Shown in pieces: positions 43,609-52,906 of a stretch of DNA of 64,000 bases. Within the stretch, counting starts at the first letter, position 1. Every line of letters starts with the position of its first letter. The notes under the pieces are model-generated. The model saw only the letters and a list, made by a program, of their open reading frames with translations. It did no database searches and had not been told where the DNA came from. The stretch covers positions 372,001-436,000 of the forward strand of contig NZ_JACGWS010000001.1 in the NCBI RefSeq assembly GCF_014397005.1. The letters run 5' to 3'. This stretch comes from Kordia aestuariivivens (lineage in GTDB: Bacteria; Bacteroidota; Bacteroidia; Flavobacteriales; Flavobacteriaceae). The translations under genes and the position numbers were made by a program.

Positions 43609-45225
43609 CTATGATTCTTGATGAATGTATTTTGCAGCTTCTTCATCAGAATGAAATGCTGGCGTTGTATTTTGTGCTCCGCTATCTCTGTTTATTTTAT
43701 CTGTAATAGCATCCGCTTGCGCTCTTACAATTTGAGATGCGTGATTTGGAATTTTTACTGATGCATCTGCAACAGGAGGTTTAATACCTTCCATCGGATT
43801 GTCTTTTCGAACTTCTTCTCTTGTCAATACATCCAATACATCTGAAGCTGCTGCATCACGACCAGTTAGTGGAGGTAAATCAAATAAAACTTCAATTGTT
43901 TTGAGCAATGAAGTATGATCAAGTGGTGTTTCACTTTTTGTTCTGTACACCGTTCCAGCTTCTATCCAAGGAGAAATTAAAATACATGGAACTCGTACGC
44001 CAAAACGGTCAAACTTAAATCCATTTTTGTTTTGAGTAGTTGGACTTGGAGGAACGGCTCCTTCTGGTGGCGTTATATGATCATAGCAACCTCCATGCTC
44101 GTCGTAATTAATTACTAAAAGTGTGTCTTCCCAATATTTTGATTCTCGTACGGCATTGTAAACTTCAAGCATATATGCTTCTCCAGCTGCTACATCGTAG
44201 TTTGGGTGTTGACTATTTCCATAACTTCCCCACGATGGTTCCAAGAAAGTATAATCAGGCAGTGTTCCATTATTTAGCCCTAATTTAAAGTCTTCAAAAG
44301 TTCCAAAAAAGCAATTTTCCGGAGTTGGATTGTCAGCTACATCTTGACAAAAACTATAGGTATACGGTTTCTGTAATTTATCAGCAAAAATTCCCCATGA
44401 ATGGTTATGATCAGAAAGGTTTTTAAAAATACTTTTGGCGCTATATGATTTTAGTTCATCATACAAATGACCATCTGAGGTTGCCATGTGCATAAATGCT
44501 CTGTTTGGAAGTGTTTCCGAAGGAACCGAACAATGATATTGATCGCAAACTGCATATCCTTTTGCCAGGTTTGATAATATCGGTAATAAGTCTGGTGTAT
44601 ACATTCCCATAATATCTTTAGGAGCTGTGCCAGAAAACTTACTCACAATTTCTATACCTGATGTTGGAGGTGAATGATGTTGATACCAATTTTTATAGTT
44701 TTCGTTTTTATAATCTTTGGAGTGATCGTATGTTTTATCGTATACTTTTTTAGTAGGATGCGATGAACTATTTGAATTGCTAGTTGTTTTCTTTTTAAGT
44801 GGTGGATCGCCAAAATATTTTTCTGCAATCTTATTTTCAAAATCACGCACAAACCCTTGATTAGGCGCAATTCCTGATTGATACGGAGGATTTAATCCAC
44901 CAAATAGCTGAAAATTAGTGTTCATAAACCCTTCTCCAGGATTCATTTTTGGCATGTAATAGGCGTATTTGTCATTTTTATCAATCGGAAATACTTGAAT
45001 CGATTCTCCATTATTGTCAGGATTGGTTTCTTTTCCTGTCAATCCTTCGAATGGATGTCCAAGCGGCGATCTGTTAATGTTCTTTTTGTCTACGTTCTTG
45101 TCTTTATAACTGTCGTTGTATAAATAACCTAACATGTGGTCAAACGATCGGTTTTCGAACATGACAACAATTACATGTTTAATTTTATTTTTTTCAGAAG
45201 CTCTTTTGCTTTCGGTGGCAGCCAT
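43609..45225 (-). CDS. Phospholipase C/acid phosphatase-type phosphoesterase
   Basis: 538 residues. PF04185-type: HVIVVMFENRSFDHMLGYL near the N-terminus (metal and nucleophile region), then DQYHCSVPSETLPNRAFMHMATSDGH, and VINYDEHGGCYDHITPPEGAVPP (D-E-H-G-G, about 372-395). Members cut phosphodiesters such as phospholipid headgroups. Most homologues have a Tat or Sec signal, but this one begins MAATESKRASEKNKIKHV with no signal peptide. It may be cytoplasmic or leave the cell by another route. The substrate is unknown. Monocistronic. Confidence 0.88.
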   Translation of the reverse strand: MAATESKRASEKNKIKHVIVVMFENRSFDHMLGYLYNDSYKDKNVDKKNINRSPLGHPFEGLTGKETNPDNNGESIQVFPIDKNDKYAYYMPKMNPGEGFMNTNFQLFGGLNPPYQSGIAPNQGFVRDFENKIAEKYFGDPPLKKKTTSNSNSSSHPTKKVYDKTYDHSKDYKNENYKNWYQHHSPPTSGIEIVSKFSGTAPKDIMGMYTPDLLPILSNLAKGYAVCDQYHCSVPSETLPNRAFMHMATSDGHLYDELKSYSAKSIFKNLSDHNHSWGIFADKLQKPYTYSFCQDVADNPTPENCFFGTFEDFKLGLNNGTLPDYTFLEPSWGSYGNSQHPNYDVAAGEAYMLEVYNAVRESKYWEDTLLVINYDEHGGCYDHITPPEGAVPPSPTTQNKNGFKFDRFGVRVPCILISPWIEAGTVYRTKSETPLDHTSLLKTIEVLFDLPPLTGRDAAASDVLDVLTREEVRKDNPMEGIKPPVADASVKIPNHASQIVRAQADAITDKINRDSGAQNTTPAFHSDEEAAKYIHQES

Positions 45226-45345
45226 TTTATAGTTTTGAAGGGTTTAGACTTTCAATTTATAGTATAATATGCTGTAATCCAAATACAAGTATTGAAATGG
45301 AGAACTATACGTAAGAATAAGTTTTCAAGATTCTTGTGAAGCGTA

Positions 45346-45804
45346 TTATTCAGCTGAGGCGTCCTTTTTCGTTTTAAAATAGACATAAAAGCTTATAATG
45401 ATTGCCGAGTACGAAATGATTGTCATTACAGTTCCAGGAACGAATTTTACAAATCCACCTAAATCTAAAAACAAAAAGTATCCCAAGTCTGTCAATCCAC
45501 CAGTAATTGCAGCAAAGAATATAGCGTTTTTGTTTCCTTTCCAGATGTAAAAAGCACTTACAAATGTTGCAATTCCAATCCAAAATAAATTAAATCCGTG
45601 TTGTCCAATAATTGCGCCGGCAGCTTCAGGATATATCATTTGTAACGTACTTGGATCAACAGCATCCGCAATTCCTGCAATGGAACTTGGAATGTCTCCT
45701 GATAAGATAAAATTCATAGTAAGTACGCCTGCTAATATGTGTACTAATCCCCAAATGATCCATAAAATAGCTGAAATTTTTAATAAAAGTGATGCGTTTT
45801 TCAT
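45346..45804 (-). CDS. Uncharacterised four-helix membrane protein
   Basis: 152 residues with four membrane helices (about 6-28, 62-86, 92-112 and 118-144). Small, very hydrophobic, no catalytic motif. I do not recognise the family. It lies 73 bases from the Crp-type regulator gene upstream, same strand, and may be its target. Confidence 0.65.
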   Translation of the reverse strand: MKNASLLLKISAILWIIWGLVHILAGVLTMNFILSGDIPSSIAGIADAVDPSTLQMIYPEAAGAIIGQHGFNLFWIGIATFVSAFYIWKGNKNAIFFAAITGGLTDLGYFLFLDLGGFVKFVPGTVMTIISYSAIIISFYVYFKTKKDASAE

Positions 45805-45877
45805 TGCTTAATTTGTTTAGTTAAGCAAAAATGAAGAACAAATAGCTATTTTCCATTAATGTAGATTAAGAACGCAC

Positions 45878-46345
45878 TTATTTTTTCCCTTTTCTCTTTT
45901 TGATCGTGCTTAAAGCTTCTGGTGTGATTCCAAGGTAGGAAGCAATCATTTTTTGGGGAACTCTTTTAAGAATGTTTGGATAGGTTTCTATAAAATGTTC
46001 AAAGCGTTCCATAGCCGAATAACTCATGAGCATGATGATTCTTTTTTGTAAAACGGACATGCGTTTTATTAAAGCTTCTACATTTTTCCCTTCTTGCGTA
46101 ATATCTTTTTGAAATACTGTAATTGTTGAATCTTCAAGTGCATCAATGAATAAATCACATGGAAATTCAGGAGCTTGCGCATCTGCAATTGTCCAATTTT
46201 CGGGCGCGAAAATAAAAATATGTTCTTTTCCTTTTTCGTCAATGGTATAACCGCGGAGCAACCCACTATTTACAAAATATACTTTAGAATTTAAAGCACC
46301 ACTTCGTTGAATTATTTCTCCTTTTTTGACAGTTATCGTAGCCAT
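45878..46345 (-). CDS. Crp/Fnr-family transcriptional regulator
   Basis: 155 residues, short for the family. A cNMP-binding-like domain (ITVKKGEIIQRSGALNSKVYFVNSGLLRGYTIDEKG) covers about residues 1-85, then a dimer helix. The C-terminal helix-turn-helix (KMIASYLGITPEALSTIKKRKG) ends the protein. The N-terminal helix of longer relatives is missing, so the true start could be further upstream in the YitT-coding DNA, but no better start is seen in frame. It starts directly at the yitT stop, so the two are likely co-transcribed. Confidence 0.85.
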   Translation of the reverse strand: MATITVKKGEIIQRSGALNSKVYFVNSGLLRGYTIDEKGKEHIFIFAPENWTIADAQAPEFPCDLFIDALEDSTITVFQKDITQEGKNVEALIKRMSVLQKRIIMLMSYSAMERFEHFIETYPNILKRVPQKMIASYLGITPEALSTIKKRKGKK

Positions 46346-47260
46346 TTATGTTGCTTTTTCTTCAGATTCCTCAGTTTGTTTATATAATGCTGGCGACAGT
46401 TTCTTGAGTCCTTCTTTGGTCAAATATTTAGTCAGAATTCCACCTTTTATATTGTTTACATCAAATTCAATAATGAACGCGTGTTTGTCAATTTTGTCAA
46501 TTAAATTATACGTTCTGCGAATGTCAATTCTATTAATTACAGTGTGAATGATGTCTTTTTCTGTTTGTGCGCCACGTTTTCCATGACCGCGTGCGCCTTT
46601 GTACAAGGTAACTCCTGTGCCAACGATGCGAATAAGTTCGTCTTCAATTTCTGCCGATGCTTCGGAAACAATCATGAGTCCGACGAAATCTTCAAAACCT
46701 TCAATCATCAAATCAATAATTTTGGCTGTGACCAAAAATGTCAATACAGAATACATGGCAATTTCCACAGAAAGTAACAACGCTGTAACTGCAAATAGAA
46801 TGGCGTTAAAGCCTAAAATTACTTTTCCAATACTAATTCCCAATCGATCGTTAATGAAAATCCCTAATATTTCCGAACCATCTAAAACAGCACCATTTCT
46901 TATGGTTAATCCGATTCCTGCGCCTAAAAATAAACCACCAAAAATTGCAATTAAGAGTTTATCATCTGTAACTGAAGAGAAATTTTCAAAGTGAATAAAA
47001 ATTGCCAATCCGATAATGGATAGAATCGATTTTACAAAGATTCTTTTTGTCAGCGTAAACCAGGCTAATGCTAAAAACGGAATACTAACAACGAGTAAAA
47101 TGATAGAAATGTCAATGGCAAAAAGTTCACTGACTAAAATCGCAATTCCGGTAACGCCACCATCTAAAAATCCGTTTGGAAGTAAAAACATTTTTAAGCC
47201 AATACTCGCCAATAGAATTCCTATGAAAATTTGAAAAATCTCTGAGAAAAGTTGCTTCAT
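46346..47260 (-). CDS. YitT-family membrane protein with DUF2179 domain
   Basis: 304 residues. Five to six membrane helices in the first 190 residues (FIGILLASIGLKMFLLPNGFLDGGVTGIAILVSELF ...). The C-terminal soluble DUF2179 domain follows (ELIRIVGTGVTLYKGARGHGKRGAQTEKDIIHTVINRID). The family is broad and its transport substrate is unsettled. Inner membrane. The stop codon abuts the start of the Crp-type regulator gene. Confidence 0.9.
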   Translation of the reverse strand: MKQLFSEIFQIFIGILLASIGLKMFLLPNGFLDGGVTGIAILVSELFAIDISIILLVVSIPFLALAWFTLTKRIFVKSILSIIGLAIFIHFENFSSVTDDKLLIAIFGGLFLGAGIGLTIRNGAVLDGSEILGIFINDRLGISIGKVILGFNAILFAVTALLLSVEIAMYSVLTFLVTAKIIDLMIEGFEDFVGLMIVSEASAEIEDELIRIVGTGVTLYKGARGHGKRGAQTEKDIIHTVINRIDIRRTYNLIDKIDKHAFIIEFDVNNIKGGILTKYLTKEGLKKLSPALYKQTEESEEKAT

Positions 47261-47362
47261 ATAGTGGTTTTAGGTAGTTGTATAAAGTATGATGCAAAAT
47301 TAGTGAAAGCAATGCAATTCAATACCTAATTTAACTTGATATTATAACTTTTGTCTGAATAT

Positions 47363-47398
47363 AAAAAGCTGTTCACAAACAAATGCGAACAGCTTTTT
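47363..47398 (-). terminator. Terminator after the sulfatase or before yitT (spacer hairpin)
   Basis: A perfect 12-bp stem AAAAAGCTGTTC/GAACAGCTTTTT with a 12-base loop, 20 bases past the sulfatase stop. Symmetric A/T ends allow it to work in both directions. Confidence 0.85.
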
Positions 47399-47417
47399 AT
47401 ACTAGATTTTTACTTTC

Positions 47418-48956
47418 TTAATTATTCCGATTCAACGCAATTGGTCCATAAGAAACAGCGTTTCTGTGCAACAGTCGTTTTTCAGCATCGTGTAGTTTTT
47501 TAGCCAATTCAATTCTGATAGCTGCATATTCTGGATTGTACGCTAAGTTTTCCATTTCGTTATCTTCAGCATCCGTTAAGCGATACAATTCGTAACGTGT
47601 TGGATAACTTCCTAAAGCGTGAAAGTAATACGAATATTTCCATTCTTTGGTTCTTATACAGCGAATGCGATTTGCCGCTAAAACTGCCGAAGCATGATCC
47701 GCCGAACTTGCTTTTGTATCATCAAATGTAAACATGATTTCATCTTGAACGCCTGTTCCATCTGTAATAATGGGCAATAGATTGTTTCCTTGCAATGCTT
47801 TTGAAGGACGTTTTACATTGGCAATTTCTGCCATTGTTGGCATAATGTCTATTAAAGAAGCAAGTTCATTTGAAGTGCGTTGTGGAATAGGAACTCCATT
47901 TTGATCTTTACTTGGAAATAGAATCGGATTTGAAAATACCATCGGAACATTGAGCGTTTCTTCATATACATTGAATGCTTTTTGACGCATGCCGCCATGA
48001 GCTAATCCCATTTCGCCATGATCTGAGATCCGAATCAATAAAGCTTCGTCTGCCATTCGGTTTCCTTTGTCACTTACCAGATACAATTCATCAATAAATT
48101 CGCCAATCTGTTTGTCAATCTTTGTTAAGGTATGTGCGTAAAAGTTGATATAATTGAGTTTATCGTCATCAGTAGGTAAATCGCCTAAAAGTATATTTGC
48201 CGATTGTACAATTTGAAATTGCGCCATCGGTTTCTCATTCTTCAATAAATCTTCATTCACAGAATATGGCAATCCAACACTTCTTCCAGACCAATCTTCC
48301 TTAGAATATCCGTAATTCACACCATTTGGATACGCTAATACATCATGCGGATTTACCAACGAAAGCACCAAACAAAAAGGAACGCGCTTTGCGCCACTTT
48401 CCCGTTCGGTTCGTACTTGACGTAAAAAATCAATTCCTTGCTGAATGTAGATTTCATCATGATTTGCATAACCGCCACCAAAATTTTGTGGTTTTACATC
48501 TTCTCCAGCATCAGGAGCTATCCAACCTTTAAAACCTGTCAGTGCAATTTCGGAAGCTGTCAAACCATTTTCAGTTTCGCCTTTACTTAAGTGCCATTTC
48601 CCACGATATTGCACATCATAACCATCGCCAGAAAGCATACGCGCAATGTTGTTCATTCTTGGATCTAATTGTGTTTCTGCGTCTGAGTAACGTCCGCCAA
48701 AAGTAAGCGTTTGCGTTACGCCATGTTGTGACGGATAAACGCCTGTGAAAAGTGTGGTTCTACTTGGTGAACACATACACGAATTACAAAATGCTTTGTT
48801 GAAAGTAAAACCATTGTCTTTTAAGAATGTCATGGTTTTCAGGTTTTCCTTTTCCCAACCTTCTGGGAAGTTTTGAGTTGCTCGTTCTTGATCAGTAATG
48901 ATTAAAATGAGATCGGGTTGTTCAGGTAATTTGGCTCTTTTTTTGGAGAAATTCAT
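47418..48956 (-). CDS. Sulfatase-family hydrolase
   Basis: 512 residues. The sulfatase signature is CMCSPSRTTLFTGVYPSQHG (C-x-P-S-R), whose Cys is turned into formylglycine by an activating enzyme. Metal ligands lie in LILIITDQER at the start and in IRISDHGEMGLAHGG (D-H-G) near residue 315. No signal peptide is evident (MNFSKKRAKLPEQPDLILII), so it may act in the cytoplasm. It could cut sulfate esters from sulfated algal sugars or choline sulfate; substrate unknown. No anaerobic sulfatase-maturase lies nearby. It appears monocistronic. Confidence 0.88.
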   Translation of the reverse strand: MNFSKKRAKLPEQPDLILIITDQERATQNFPEGWEKENLKTMTFLKDNGFTFNKAFCNSCMCSPSRTTLFTGVYPSQHGVTQTLTFGGRYSDAETQLDPRMNNIARMLSGDGYDVQYRGKWHLSKGETENGLTASEIALTGFKGWIAPDAGEDVKPQNFGGGYANHDEIYIQQGIDFLRQVRTERESGAKRVPFCLVLSLVNPHDVLAYPNGVNYGYSKEDWSGRSVGLPYSVNEDLLKNEKPMAQFQIVQSANILLGDLPTDDDKLNYINFYAHTLTKIDKQIGEFIDELYLVSDKGNRMADEALLIRISDHGEMGLAHGGMRQKAFNVYEETLNVPMVFSNPILFPSKDQNGVPIPQRTSNELASLIDIMPTMAEIANVKRPSKALQGNNLLPIITDGTGVQDEIMFTFDDTKASSADHASAVLAANRIRCIRTKEWKYSYYFHALGSYPTRYELYRLTDAEDNEMENLAYNPEYAAIRIELAKKLHDAEKRLLHRNAVSYGPIALNRNN

Positions 48957-49059
48957 AAGAAATTGTTTTTAGTTTACTAACAATATCTTATAAATTTTCC
49001 ACCTACAAAAGGGTGCAACTACGTAGTTGTAAAAGCTAGTGGAAGTACTTAAGAATTCT

Positions 49060-49605
49060 TTAATTTTCGTTGTGTGAGAATACAAAGCCATCAATCAGTT
49101 GCTGTAACCAATTTTCAATAGCTGCTGTCAATTGTAAAAATAGTTGATCTACTTCTGTGACAAATAATTTTTTATCGATACAATCCAAACCCATTTCAAT
49201 AGAATAATATACATCGTTATAACGGATTTCATAATATTTTTCGGTTCTATCAAGAATTCCAAACAAATTTTTATTGTTGTAGTATGATGTTTTTAAAGAT
49301 GCTTCTGAATGTGCTAAGAATTGATGTATAAGAGTTCTAATTCCACTTGGTAATTTACTTTGGTGTTGAATAAATGTTCTACTTTTTTTTACCAATTCCT
49401 CGTTTATTTCTTCTGAAAATATTTTCGGCTGTTCATAAAAGAATACAAATAGTTGGTAATTCAAATCGTTGTCAAGAAACAGATTTATTTTTCGCAAATC
49501 ATCATACAAACCTGGCGAAAAAGAGTAAGCTATTAGGTATTCTTTTTTAAGTTGTTTTTTGTTTTCAGCATTTGTTTCATAAAAATCGGCATCTTTAAAA
49601 TTCAT
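49060..49605 (-). CDS. Uncharacterised soluble protein
   Basis: 181 residues from the ATG at 49605 (MNFKDADFYETNAENKKQL), chosen because longer versions overlap the previous gene's coding end. Mostly helical and acidic, no signal peptide, no catalytic motif. Segments such as ERTEKYYEIRYNDVYYSIEMGLDCID are not recognised. It follows an unknown gene by 28 bases on the same strand and probably shares its function. Confidence 0.6.
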   Translation of the reverse strand: MNFKDADFYETNAENKKQLKKEYLIAYSFSPGLYDDLRKINLFLDNDLNYQLFVFFYEQPKIFSEEINEELVKKSRTFIQHQSKLPSGIRTLIHQFLAHSEASLKTSYYNNKNLFGILDRTEKYYEIRYNDVYYSIEMGLDCIDKKLFVTEVDQLFLQLTAAIENWLQQLIDGFVFSHNEN

Positions 49606-49633
49606 GTTGAAGTATATTTGTATTTTAAAATTG

Positions 49634-50296
49634 TTAGCTGAAAAGACGTTTCCAAAAACTTTTTTTCTCTTCTGTAGGGTTTGAAGGTTCTTGTGGTGAA
49701 ACATCGTTTTTGGGAGTTTCCTTTTTCGGAATTATATTTTCGGGCTTTTCCTCATTCTTTGTTGTATCGGTAGAAGCCAAGAAAAAATGACCATCATCAG
49801 ACATTCCAATTGGAAATTGCGTACGATCTTTCCATTCGTTTTCGTGTAAAGCAGCGTTTGGACTCATTTGTATTTTTTTGTCAAAACTATCACGTCCCAT
49901 TCCAATAACTTTTTCTTCAATATTTGAAGTCGTTCCGCTAAAAATAGATTTAAATTTTTCATCAAAATGAAGCAATAGAATTTGTGTTTGTGTTCCAATT
50001 TTATAAATATCTAACACTTTATAATTTGATGGTGCCGAAATAATATGAAATCGATATTTTCTAACAGCAGGATTTATTTGCGTCAAATCTTTGGCTTTGT
50101 TAGATGCAATTGCGTATCGTAAATTTGTACTCAATCCTTCTGCGAAACCAGAAACATCTGTAAATCTTCTTTCTAGTAAAATTTGATTGATCCTGTATTT
50201 CGAAATATAATCAGGATTCAATTCACAATCTCTATAAAACATGGTAAGTCCACCGAAAGTTTCATTATACGCTTCTTCTATTTTTTTGTGTTCCAT
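49634..50296 (-). CDS. Uncharacterised protein with Pro/Glu/Lys-rich tail
   Basis: 220 residues. Residues 1-170 look like a globular soluble domain (TMFYRDCELNPDYISKYRINQILLERRF, then KYRFHIISAPSNYKVLDIYKIGTQTQILLLHFD). The C-terminal 45 residues are a charged low-complexity linker that ends in SFWKRLFS, an aromatic-basic tip that could bind a membrane or a partner. Family not recognised. It lies 15 bases from the GNAT gene upstream and 28 bases from the next unknown gene. Confidence 0.6.
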   Translation of the reverse strand: MEHKKIEEAYNETFGGLTMFYRDCELNPDYISKYRINQILLERRFTDVSGFAEGLSTNLRYAIASNKAKDLTQINPAVRKYRFHIISAPSNYKVLDIYKIGTQTQILLLHFDEKFKSIFSGTTSNIEEKVIGMGRDSFDKKIQMSPNAALHENEWKDRTQFPIGMSDDGHFFLASTDTTKNEEKPENIIPKKETPKNDVSPQEPSNPTEEKKSFWKRLFS

Positions 50297-50311
50297 CTGT
50301 TTTTTTAGTTT

Positions 50312-51172
50312 TTACCCCAATTCAAAAGTGGTAATTCCAAATACTTTATTGAAGTTTATAGCTGGTGGATTTCCTAAATACATCCGCGCACATTCAAAAA
50401 TATAGGTTGCTTCATATTTCTTGATTAATGCTTTTGCGTCTTCATTTATCATGGGAATATCTATGTATACCAATTCGCCAATAACAGCGTTTAAACAGGC
50501 TTTATACAATGCTTCTGCAACTTCAAGATTGTCCGCAAATAATGGACAAACTTTGTAACCTGTATTGCATTTTCGAATGATCGCAAATCCTTTGAGTTCG
50601 CCATTTTCAATATACTTGAATGTTTTTGTGAGTGGAAGTTGCAACCAAGGTTTTAGAAACTGCGGACGCGAAAATCCAAAGCATTGTTTGTCATATTTTA
50701 AAATAGTTTCAACATCGGTTTCTTCAATGGGAGAAATATTTTTGTCAATGGTAAAAGCCGTTCCTTTTTTCTCGTAGCGAACATCTCTAAACGCAATTTC
50801 AAAACCACCTTTTTGATAAAATGCTTGCATTGCGACAACTCCATCCATTCCGATAGCAGCATTTTTGTGCAATCGGGAACGCAATTTGTCACGTCTGTGA
50901 TACCATAGTTTTCGCCCAATTCCGTGTGCTCTGTATTCTGTTTTTACGATAAAAAAGCCCATGAAACCAAATTCGCCGTTGTATGAAACAATAGAGCCAC
51001 CAGCAATCAATTCGCCGTTGTGATGAAAACCATAAAAACCATCAGGATCTGTTGCAAAATAGACTTCCGCATCGTGCGGACCTGTATTCCAGCCTTCTTC
51101 TTGCGCCCAAGTTGCCAGCGTTTTTACACCGTTGAAATTTAACTTTTCGAATTTGAGTTCGTCTATGTTCAT
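50312..51172 (-). CDS. Two-domain GNAT acetyltransferase (YitH/Hpa3-like)
   Basis: 286 residues. The N-terminal GNAT domain (about 1-135) has GFFIVKTEYRAHGIGRKLWYHRRDKL, the acetyl-CoA loop. The C-terminal domain (about 140-286) matches the second half found in YitH-type enzymes (NGELKGFAIIRKCNTGYKVCPLFADNLEVAEAL, ECARMYLGNPP). Substrate unknown. It probably starts an operon with the two unknown genes downstream. Confidence 0.85.
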   Translation of the reverse strand: MNIDELKFEKLNFNGVKTLATWAQEEGWNTGPHDAEVYFATDPDGFYGFHHNGELIAGGSIVSYNGEFGFMGFFIVKTEYRAHGIGRKLWYHRRDKLRSRLHKNAAIGMDGVVAMQAFYQKGGFEIAFRDVRYEKKGTAFTIDKNISPIEETDVETILKYDKQCFGFSRPQFLKPWLQLPLTKTFKYIENGELKGFAIIRKCNTGYKVCPLFADNLEVAEALYKACLNAVIGELVYIDIPMINEDAKALIKKYEATYIFECARMYLGNPPAINFNKVFGITTFELG

Positions 51173-51186
51173 TTAACTATAACTTT

Positions 51187-52017
51187 TTATTCTGAGGCAC
51201 TTTTGGTTTCTATTTCCAAGCCTGATTCTTTCCAAACACCATTTACCATTTCGGGTCTGGAATTTAGTTGCATAAAATGCTTCGTAAGCATTTGTTTGCG
51301 CGAGTATTCTTTTTTAGTTGAAAAATCTTTTACAATTTCTGTGAGTTCCATCAGATCTCCGTTATCGCCCATATTTGCTTGAAAGCTGAATTTGCGTTCT
51401 TTTTGAAGCTTATTTTTGGTGTCCATCAATTTGTATGTATAATAATAACCATATTCTCCAACATCCGTTTTTTCAATTTCTAGAATTTGATTGTTTTTCA
51501 TGTAGCGAAATGTGCTCGTTTCTGCGTCACCAGCTTCACTTTTTACAACACCTAAATCTGTCCATTTTGTTACATCGAAATTTCCAAAATAAGGAAAGTC
51601 AAACACATCTTTTGTAATGATTCCATTTCCTTTTTTATCGCCTTCTTTTTTTACAGCGCCACCAAAAACCCAACCTTCTTTGTTGTCTGTTGTGGTTATT
51701 TTTAGCCAATTTTCATCGTATGCTACACCGCGAAGTACAATGATGTCTTTTGCGTCAGATTTGGTTCCTGTAAATTCTAAGGGATCGCTAGATGAATATG
51801 TTCCAATTACTTTTCCTTTTGTGTTGGAAGCATTTCGGACGTTGATATTGTCAACCCAAGCATAATAGGTATTGTTCTCTTTTGGAGTTTCTGTGGTTTC
51901 TGAAGTCGTTTCAGGAGTTGTTTTTGGTGTTTCTTGCTTTGTTTTTTCTTCACAAGAAATTAATGAAAAAAGTATAAAAAGCGTGCACAATTTTAAAGTT
52001 AGGGAATTAAATTTCAT
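51187..52017 (-). CDS. SH3-domain lipoprotein
   Basis: 276 residues. Lipobox SLISC (Cys about residue 22), then a Thr/Glu-rich linker (about 23-50). A bacterial SH3 domain follows (about 52-120): WVDNINVRNASNTKGKVIGTYSSSDPLEF and NWLKITTTDNKEGWVFGG. The C-terminal part (about 135-276) is a separate unrecognised beta-rich domain (YMKNNQILEIEKTDVGEYGYYYTYKL). SH3b domains usually bind peptidoglycan or peptides. Periplasmic or outer-membrane anchored. Confidence 0.8.
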   Translation of the reverse strand: MKFNSLTLKLCTLFILFSLISCEEKTKQETPKTTPETTSETTETPKENNTYYAWVDNINVRNASNTKGKVIGTYSSSDPLEFTGTKSDAKDIIVLRGVAYDENWLKITTTDNKEGWVFGGAVKKEGDKKGNGIITKDVFDFPYFGNFDVTKWTDLGVVKSEAGDAETSTFRYMKNNQILEIEKTDVGEYGYYYTYKLMDTKNKLQKERKFSFQANMGDNGDLMELTEIVKDFSTKKEYSRKQMLTKHFMQLNSRPEMVNGVWKESGLEIETKSASE

Positions 52018-52300
52018 GTTGCTATTCGTTGATTAGAATTATGTTTCAATGTAAGAAATATTAAAAGACTTTAGAGAATTTGAAGTTTGAAAAAAAGCTT
52101 GTCATTAAAATAGTAAACGTTTACTAAAGAAATATGTCCATTCACTCATTTTTTTTCTTTTAGGTTTGATAATTAGTCACATTTGATGCGTCTTTAAATA
52201 ATAAATTAATTAAGATTCAATATTTCATTAACTTGTAGCGAGTAGTATACAGTGTTTTACCAAACAAATATATGCTGCCAACTACTTAAAAACACTTATT
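52018..52300. promoter_or_regulatory. Divergent promoter region with a LacI-type palindrome
   Basis: No gene. This spacer separates the SH3 lipoprotein gene (leftward) from the unknown/TPR kinase operon (rightward). TAGTAAACGTTTACTA at 52111-52126 is a perfect 16-bp palindrome with central CpG, like LacI/GalR operators, but its outer bases differ from the kdgK-lacI sites. Confidence 0.6.
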
Positions 52301-52885
52301 ATGCATATTACATCAACAAGTTATCCAAACAATAGCAAAATTTCATTTGCAGTTCAAGTAGAACGTTTACATGAAGCGATCACTAAAACAGATATTGCTT
52401 TAGGAACTTCAGCAAAGCCAATTCCTATAGATACGTTTGTTACCATTAACGATGCCAATTTATACGAATTTAAAAGTGGCGAAACAATCGCGTTTCAATT
52501 AGTTAAACCTGACGGTTCTGTTCCTGAAAAAATGGAATTAGAATTAGTCGCTTGTAGAATACACAATGTCGGGCAAGATTTTAATGCAAGTTCTGTAACA
52601 ATTCTTGATCCATGGAAAAAAGTATTTGATACAAGTCCGGAAAACATTTTAGAACTTCCTGATAGCTCTTTAAGTATAAAACCTATTGATGATATATGCG
52701 CTATTACAGTAGCCAAAGGTGCTGGAACTGATATCCTAACTTCGTTCCTTTCCTATGAGGTTATTTTTAAATCAACAATCGATATTACGGAACCATCTGG
52801 GGAAAGTAAACTCAGAACTTTTTATTTTGTGATTGATCCATTGATTAAAATTACGTCTGGTGGTAGAGGCGGAGGAACATTTTAA
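52301..52885 (+). CDS. Uncharacterised cytoplasmic protein
   Basis: 194 residues, no signal peptide, beta-rich by eye (KISFAVQVERLHEAITKTDIALG, YEFKSGETIAFQLVKPDG, LSYEVIFKSTIDI). The tail GGRGGGTF is glycine-rich. Family not recognised. It lies 21 bases before the TPR histidine kinase, so it is probably part of the same operon and could be a signal-linked or target protein. Confidence 0.6.
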   Translation: MHITSTSYPNNSKISFAVQVERLHEAITKTDIALGTSAKPIPIDTFVTINDANLYEFKSGETIAFQLVKPDGSVPEKMELELVACRIHNVGQDFNASSVTILDPWKKVFDTSPENILELPDSSLSIKPIDDICAITVAKGAGTDILTSFLSYEVIFKSTIDITEPSGESKLRTFYFVIDPLIKITSGGRGGGTF

Positions 52886-52906
52886 AATTAATATCAAAAA
52901 GCATAT

